A DNA stretch of 64,000 nt from NCBI RefSeq assembly GCF_036014015.1, contig NZ_CP107905.1, forward strand, positions 7,564,001 through 7,628,000. Reading direction: 5' to 3'. The stretch is from Streptomyces sp. NBC_00457 (GTDB lineage Bacteria; Actinomycetota; Actinomycetes; Streptomycetales; Streptomycetaceae). Within the stretch, counting starts at the first letter, position 1. Each line of letters opens with the position of its first letter. The translations under genes were made by a program, and so were the position numbers. This document shows, one piece after another, positions 60,831-64,000 of the stretch. Below the pieces are notes generated by a model. It did not search any database. It was not told where the DNA came from and saw only the letters and a program-made list of their open reading frames with translations.

Positions 60831-61013
60831 TCAACTCCCCGTCACCAGATCGAGCCCGTCGACTGCCCGTACCGCACCGAAGGTCTTGACCGCCCCCATG
60901 AAGAACACGGCCACCTCCGTGAACGACACGGCCACCTCCGTGAACGACACGGCCACCTCCGTAAAGGACACAGCCGCCCCTGCGAAGACCCCGGCATGTT
61001 CTGTCTGCGTCAT
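60831..61013 (-). pseudogene. Truncated N terminus of an ABC-transporter ATPase (DrrA-like)
   Basis: A 60-residue frame starting MTQTEHAGVF and ending VKTFGAVRAVDGLDLVTGS. The last part matches the first strand-turn-strand of DrrA-like drug-exporter ATPases, which should continue into a Walker A; instead a stop follows at 60831 and no Walker A can be found in any nearby frame. The middle is three tandem VSFTEVA units coded by 21-bp repeats. It is probably a broken gene, possibly damaged when the tnpB element arrived next door. Confidence 0.6.
60904..60966. repeat. Three 21-bp tandem repeats in the broken ATPase gene
   Basis: Units of GACACGGCCACCTCCGTGAAC at 60904-60924, 60925-60945 and 60946-60966, with small changes in the first and last. 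They encode VSFTEVA on the minus strand. Confidence 0.93.
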
Positions 61014-61110
61014 GACCTCGACGCTACGGACCCGCGACACCGGCAGGGCAGATGCGCTTGTACGGACTCCCACGGGACAAATGTCATAGCCCGCCCGGCC
61101 CGACATGCGT

Positions 61111-61125
61111 CTGACACCCTGTCAG
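61111..61125. promoter_or_regulatory. Inverted repeat related to the second operator type
   Basis: CTGACACCCTGTCAG is a perfect inverted repeat of six-base arms and a three-base spacer, a CTGACA variant of the CTGACG sites. It is 154 bp above the MaoC start. Confidence 0.5.
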
Positions 61126-61172
61126 GAGTCTTCACAACTACAGAGCCCTGGGCTATACAGAGGGCGCCGGAC

Positions 61173-61186
61173 TGGAACGCGTTCTA
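61173..61186. promoter_or_regulatory. KstR-type operator before the MaoC-ADH-SDR operon
   Basis: TGGAACGCGTTCTA is an exact match to TnnAACnnGTTnnA, within CTGGAACG/CGTTCTAG arms with one mismatch. It lies 94 bp above the MaoC start. Confidence 0.75.
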
Positions 61187-61279
61187 GGTCGGCCAGTGAA
61201 CGACCTCGGTGCGGCCGACGGTGCGGACGGCCGCGCCGAGGTTCTCTGCCCGGGAGAGTCGTCAGGAGTCCTGAGCCCT

Positions 61280-62167
61280 ATGCCCATCGACGCAGCCAAG
61301 GCGCTCGCCGCCGAACCCCGTTCCGGCGAGATCGCCTGGGACCACAAGGATGTGCAGCTGTACCACCTGGGGGTGGGCGCCGGCGTGAATCCGGACAAGG
61401 AGAACCCCGCCACGGACCCCGACGAACTGCGCTACACCCTGGAATCCCGGCTGCACGTCCTGCCGAGCTTCGCCACCGTCGCGGGCAGCGGCTCACCCGG
61501 CGTGATCAGCAGCTTGTCCATGCCCGGCGTCGAGGTCGACCTGGCCCGTGTCCTGCACGGCGGCCAGTCCCTGACCCTGCACCGCCCGATCCCGGTCAAG
61601 GGCACCGCCACCGCCATCGGCCGGATCGCCGCCGTCTACGACAAGGGCAAGGCCGCCGTCCTCGTCATGCGCACCGAAGTCACCGACGCCGAGGGCCCGT
61701 TGTGGACCAACGACGCGCAGATCTTCGTACGGGGAGAAGGCGGGTGGGGCGGCGACCGCGGGCCGTCCGCGCGCCTCGAACCGCCCGCCGGTGAGCCGGA
61801 CAAGGTCGTCGAGCGGCCGATCCGTCAGGACCAGGCCCTCCTCTACCGCCTCTCCGGCGACTGGAACCCGCTGCACGCCGACCCGGAGTTCGCCAAGGTC
61901 GCCGGGTTCGAGCGGCCCATCCTGCACGGGCTGTGCACCTACGGCATGACGCTCAAGGCGGTCGTCGACACGCTGCTCGGCGGCGACACCGCCCGCGTGC
62001 GGTCGTACGCCACACGGTTCGCCGGGGTCGTTTACCCGGGCGAGACCCTGCGCATCCGCATGTGGCGCGAGGGCGCAGATGCCGTCCGGGTCGCCGTCAG
62101 CGCGGTCGAGCGGGACGACGCGCCCGTCCTCGCCGACACAGTCGTCACCATCGCCGAACACCCGTGA
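61280..62167 (+). CDS. MaoC-family double-hotdog enoyl-CoA hydratase (sterol side-chain type)
   Basis: A 295-residue hydratase-2 with two hotdog domains. The catalytic motif in the C-terminal half is YRLSGDWNPLHADPEFAKVAGFERPILHGLCTYGM (Asp and His of the R-hydratase motif). The N-terminal half begins EIAWDHKDVQLYHLGVGAG. It resembles the 24-enoyl-CoA hydratases of cholesterol and bile-acid degradation (Hsd4B/MFE-2 type). ATG 61280; the frame from 61196 is open. First gene of an operon below a KstR-type site. Confidence 0.88.
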   Translation: MPIDAAKALAAEPRSGEIAWDHKDVQLYHLGVGAGVNPDKENPATDPDELRYTLESRLHVLPSFATVAGSGSPGVISSLSMPGVEVDLARVLHGGQSLTLHRPIPVKGTATAIGRIAAVYDKGKAAVLVMRTEVTDAEGPLWTNDAQIFVRGEGGWGGDRGPSARLEPPAGEPDKVVERPIRQDQALLYRLSGDWNPLHADPEFAKVAGFERPILHGLCTYGMTLKAVVDTLLGGDTARVRSYATRFAGVVYPGETLRIRMWREGADAVRVAVSAVERDDAPVLADTVVTIAEHP

Positions 62168-62216
62168 GCACCGTCCAGCACTCGTGAGCCAAGAGCCTTC
62201 CGAGGGGAGCCGCACC

Positions 62217-63293
62217 ATGCGCGCAGCCGTACTGCACGAGATCGGCCAGGACAAACTCGACGTCCTCGACGACGTCGAGGCGGTGGGCTTCGGCCCCGGA
62301 CGGGTCAGGGTCCGGGTGCGGGCCACCGGGCTGTGCCACTCGGACCTGTCCGCGATGAACGGCGTACTGCCCCAGCCCGCGCCCTTCGTGCCGGGCCACG
62401 AGGGCGCGGGCGAGGTCCTCGAAGTCGGCGACGGTGTAACCGACTTGAGCGTCGGCGACCGGGTGGTCCTGTGCTGGCTGCCCGCCTGCGGCACCTGCCC
62501 CGCCTGCAAGCGCGGACAGACCGAGCTGTGTCTGGCCGGGTTCATGAACGCGGGCACCCCCAACTTCAAGCGCCCCGGCGGTGACGTCTTCGGCATGGCG
62601 GGCACCGGAACCTTCACCGAGGAGGTCGTCGTCGACGCCCGGTGCGCGGTGCCGATCCCGGACGACGTGCCCTTCGACATCGCCGCGCTCATCGGCTGCG
62701 GCGTGACGACTGGGCTGGGCGCGGCTCTCAACACGGCCGATGTGGAGGCCGGTTCGTCGGTCGCCGTGATCGGGTGCGGCGGGGTCGGGGTCTCCGCCAT
62801 CCAGGGGGCCCGGCTGAAGGGCGCCGCCGAGATAGTCGCCGTGGACCCGGTCGCCTCGCGCCGCGAGTCCGCGCTCAAGTTCGGTGCCACGAAGGCCGTT
62901 TCGCCGGACGAGCTGCCCGACGTCAAGCAGCACGTCACCGCCGGCGAGGGCTTCGACTACGTCTTCGAGGTCGTCGGCAAGGCCGCCACCGCCCGCACCG
63001 CCTACGAGAACACCCGGCGCGGCGGCACCCTCGTCGTCGTCGGCGCGGGCGCCATGGACGACTTCCTCCAGCTCAACATGTTCGAGCTGTTCTTCGACGA
63101 GAAGCGCATCCTGCCGTCCCTGTACGGCGGCGGCGACGTCCTGCGCTCCTACGAGCGGACGATCTCCCTCTGGCGGGCCGGCCGGATCGACCTGGAGGGA
63201 CTGATCACGCACCGCGTCCCGTTCGCCGACATCAACGAGGCCCTCGACCAGATGCGGACGGGCACGGCACTGCGCACGTGCATCGAGATCTGA
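62217..63293 (+). CDS. Zinc-dependent alcohol dehydrogenase (class III-like)
   Basis: A 358-residue MDR alcohol dehydrogenase. Catalytic zinc: Cys in GLCHSDLSA and His in GHEGAGEV; structural zinc: CGTCPACKRGQTELC; NAD loop: VIGCGGVGVSAIQGA. It should oxidise an alcohol to an aldehyde or ketone in side-chain degradation. GAGGGG lies upstream of ATG 62217. It follows MaoC by 49 bp and precedes the SDR by 33 bp. Confidence 0.92.
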   Translation: MRAAVLHEIGQDKLDVLDDVEAVGFGPGRVRVRVRATGLCHSDLSAMNGVLPQPAPFVPGHEGAGEVLEVGDGVTDLSVGDRVVLCWLPACGTCPACKRGQTELCLAGFMNAGTPNFKRPGGDVFGMAGTGTFTEEVVVDARCAVPIPDDVPFDIAALIGCGVTTGLGAALNTADVEAGSSVAVIGCGGVGVSAIQGARLKGAAEIVAVDPVASRRESALKFGATKAVSPDELPDVKQHVTAGEGFDYVFEVVGKAATARTAYENTRRGGTLVVVGAGAMDDFLQLNMFELFFDEKRILPSLYGGGDVLRSYERTISLWRAGRIDLEGLITHRVPFADINEALDQMRTGTALRTCIEI

Positions 63294-63326
63294 GCAACGT
63301 CTGTAGCCCTTCGCGAAAGGACCTTG

Positions 63327-64000
63327 ATGTCACTGCCACTTGAGGGCCTGTCGGCCGTCGTCACCGGCGCCGGACGCGGTCTGGGCCGGGCCGAGGCGCT
63401 GGAACTCGCCCGGCTCGGCGCGGCCGTCGTCGTCAACGACTACGGACAGCCCGGCCGCGACGGCTCCGGCGAGGCGTCCGCCGCCCCCGCCGAGGAGGTC
63501 GCCGCCGAGATCCGCAAGGCGGGCGGCACGGCACTCGCCCACACCGCGGACGTCGCCGACTTCCAACAGGCCCGCGCACTCGTGGAGTTGGCGGTCGAGG
63601 AGTTCGGCAAGCTGGACATCCTCGTCAACAACGCGGGCATCCTGCGCGACCGTATGGTCTTCTCCATGACCGAGGACGAGTGGGACTCGGTGATACGGGT
63701 CCACCTCAAGGGCCACTTCAACACCACCCACTTCGCCTCCGCACACTGGCGCGAGCGCTCCAAGGCGGCCGGCGGGCCGGTGTACGGGCGGATCGTGAAC
63801 ACCTCCTCGGAGGCCTTCCTCGCCGGCTCCGCGGGACAGCCCAACTACGCGGCCGCAAAGGGCGGAATCGTCGGCCTCACCACCTCCACCGCCCTCGCCC
63901 TGGCCAAGTACGGCGTGACGGCCAACGCGATCTGCCCGCGCGCCCGCACCCGGATGACGGAGGACGTCTTCCCCGACGTGTCCGACGGCGGTCTCGACCC
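63327..64000 (+). CDS. Short-chain dehydrogenase, peroxisomal MFE-2/Hsd4A-like (partial)
   Basis: The first 224 residues of an SDR, cut by the window edge. Rossmann loop TGAGRGLGR (about 13-21), NNAGILRDRM (about 92-101), and the catalytic Ser-Tyr-Lys: NTSSE with Ser near 147, then YAAAK near 161-165. The sequence VHLKGHFNTTHFA and ITG-like ends match hydroxyacyl-CoA dehydrogenases of sterol degradation. ATG 63327 has AAAGGA upstream. Third gene of the operon; more genes may follow. Confidence 0.9.
   Translation, partial: MSLPLEGLSAVVTGAGRGLGRAEALELARLGAAVVVNDYGQPGRDGSGEASAAPAEEVAAEIRKAGGTALAHTADVADFQQARALVELAVEEFGKLDILVNNAGILRDRMVFSMTEDEWDSVIRVHLKGHFNTTHFASAHWRERSKAAGGPVYGRIVNTSSEAFLAGSAGQPNYAAAKGGIVGLTTSTALALAKYGVTANAICPRARTRMTEDVFPDVSDGGLD

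Noticed and set aside
60904..60966. CRISPR-like short repeats
   Set aside because: The 21-bp units are directly adjacent without spacers and are coding repeats; no cas gene is present.

Overview
The window is high-GC actinobacterial DNA, almost certainly from a Streptomyces chromosome. The best markers are a complete SapB-type morphogen locus (ramC-ramS-ramA-ramB, convergent ramR), an XRE/DUF5753-DUF397-ATPase regulatory cluster, an ECF sigma factor, GTG/TTG starts, and dispersed intergenic repeats of the kind common in Streptomyces. I saw no rRNA, tRNA, CRISPR array or prophage. The only recognisable mobile element is one IS200/IS605-type tnpB.

Layout. 1-9.6 kb: housekeeping and hypothetical genes (HAD phosphatase, peptidoglycan-binding membrane protein, DHA2 exporter with a fused winged helix, GNAT, FHA, O-methyltransferase, DUF2330). 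9.7-16 kb: a GT87/PAP2 fusion, a J-like coiled-coil protein coupled to a free-standing seven-blade propeller, and the XRE/DUF397 cluster. 16-24 kb: secreted GH92 mannosidase, then a divergent thiolase/CYP125-like pair, an amidinotransferase and a lytic transglycosylase-like protein. 24-30 kb: a cobalamin-riboswitch operon coding for two surface-anchored proteins and a full ECF transporter. 30-34 kb: MBL hydrolase + NTF2-like protein divergent from aldehyde dehydrogenase + 3Fe-4S ferredoxin. 34-42 kb: a TPP-type riboswitch directly ahead of the ram locus. 42-46.5 kb: a KstR-like TetR regulator and a glycosyltransferase/methyltransferase/cyclase-fold operon. 47-51 kb: a three-gene operon of periplasmic-binding-like and vWA proteins, and an F420-type oxidoreductase. 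51-59 kb: membrane proteins, amidase, two MFS exporters, ECF sigma and its partner. 59-64 kb: tnpB, a broken ABC ATPase, and a MaoC hydratase/alcohol dehydrogenase/SDR operon that runs out of the window.

How it fits together. The kstR homologue encodes a regulator of sterol catabolism. Sites matching the KstR consensus TnnAACnnGTTnnA (exactly or with one mismatch) lie before four separate transcription units: thiolase/CYP125, MBL/ALDH-ferredoxin, the region between kstR and the glycosyltransferase operon, and MaoC-ADH-SDR. A second inverted repeat, CTGAYG-N3-CGTCAG, sits near three of the same starts (one in a CTGACA variant) and before the F420 oxidoreductase. I infer a scattered sterol/steroid side-chain oxidation regulon. 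The two metabolite riboswitches control unusual targets: cobalamin controls an intrinsic-factor-like surface protein plus ECF importer, and thiamine pyrophosphate apparently controls the SapB lanthipeptide synthetase. Several genes carry dispersed repeats inside or at the ends of their coding sequence.
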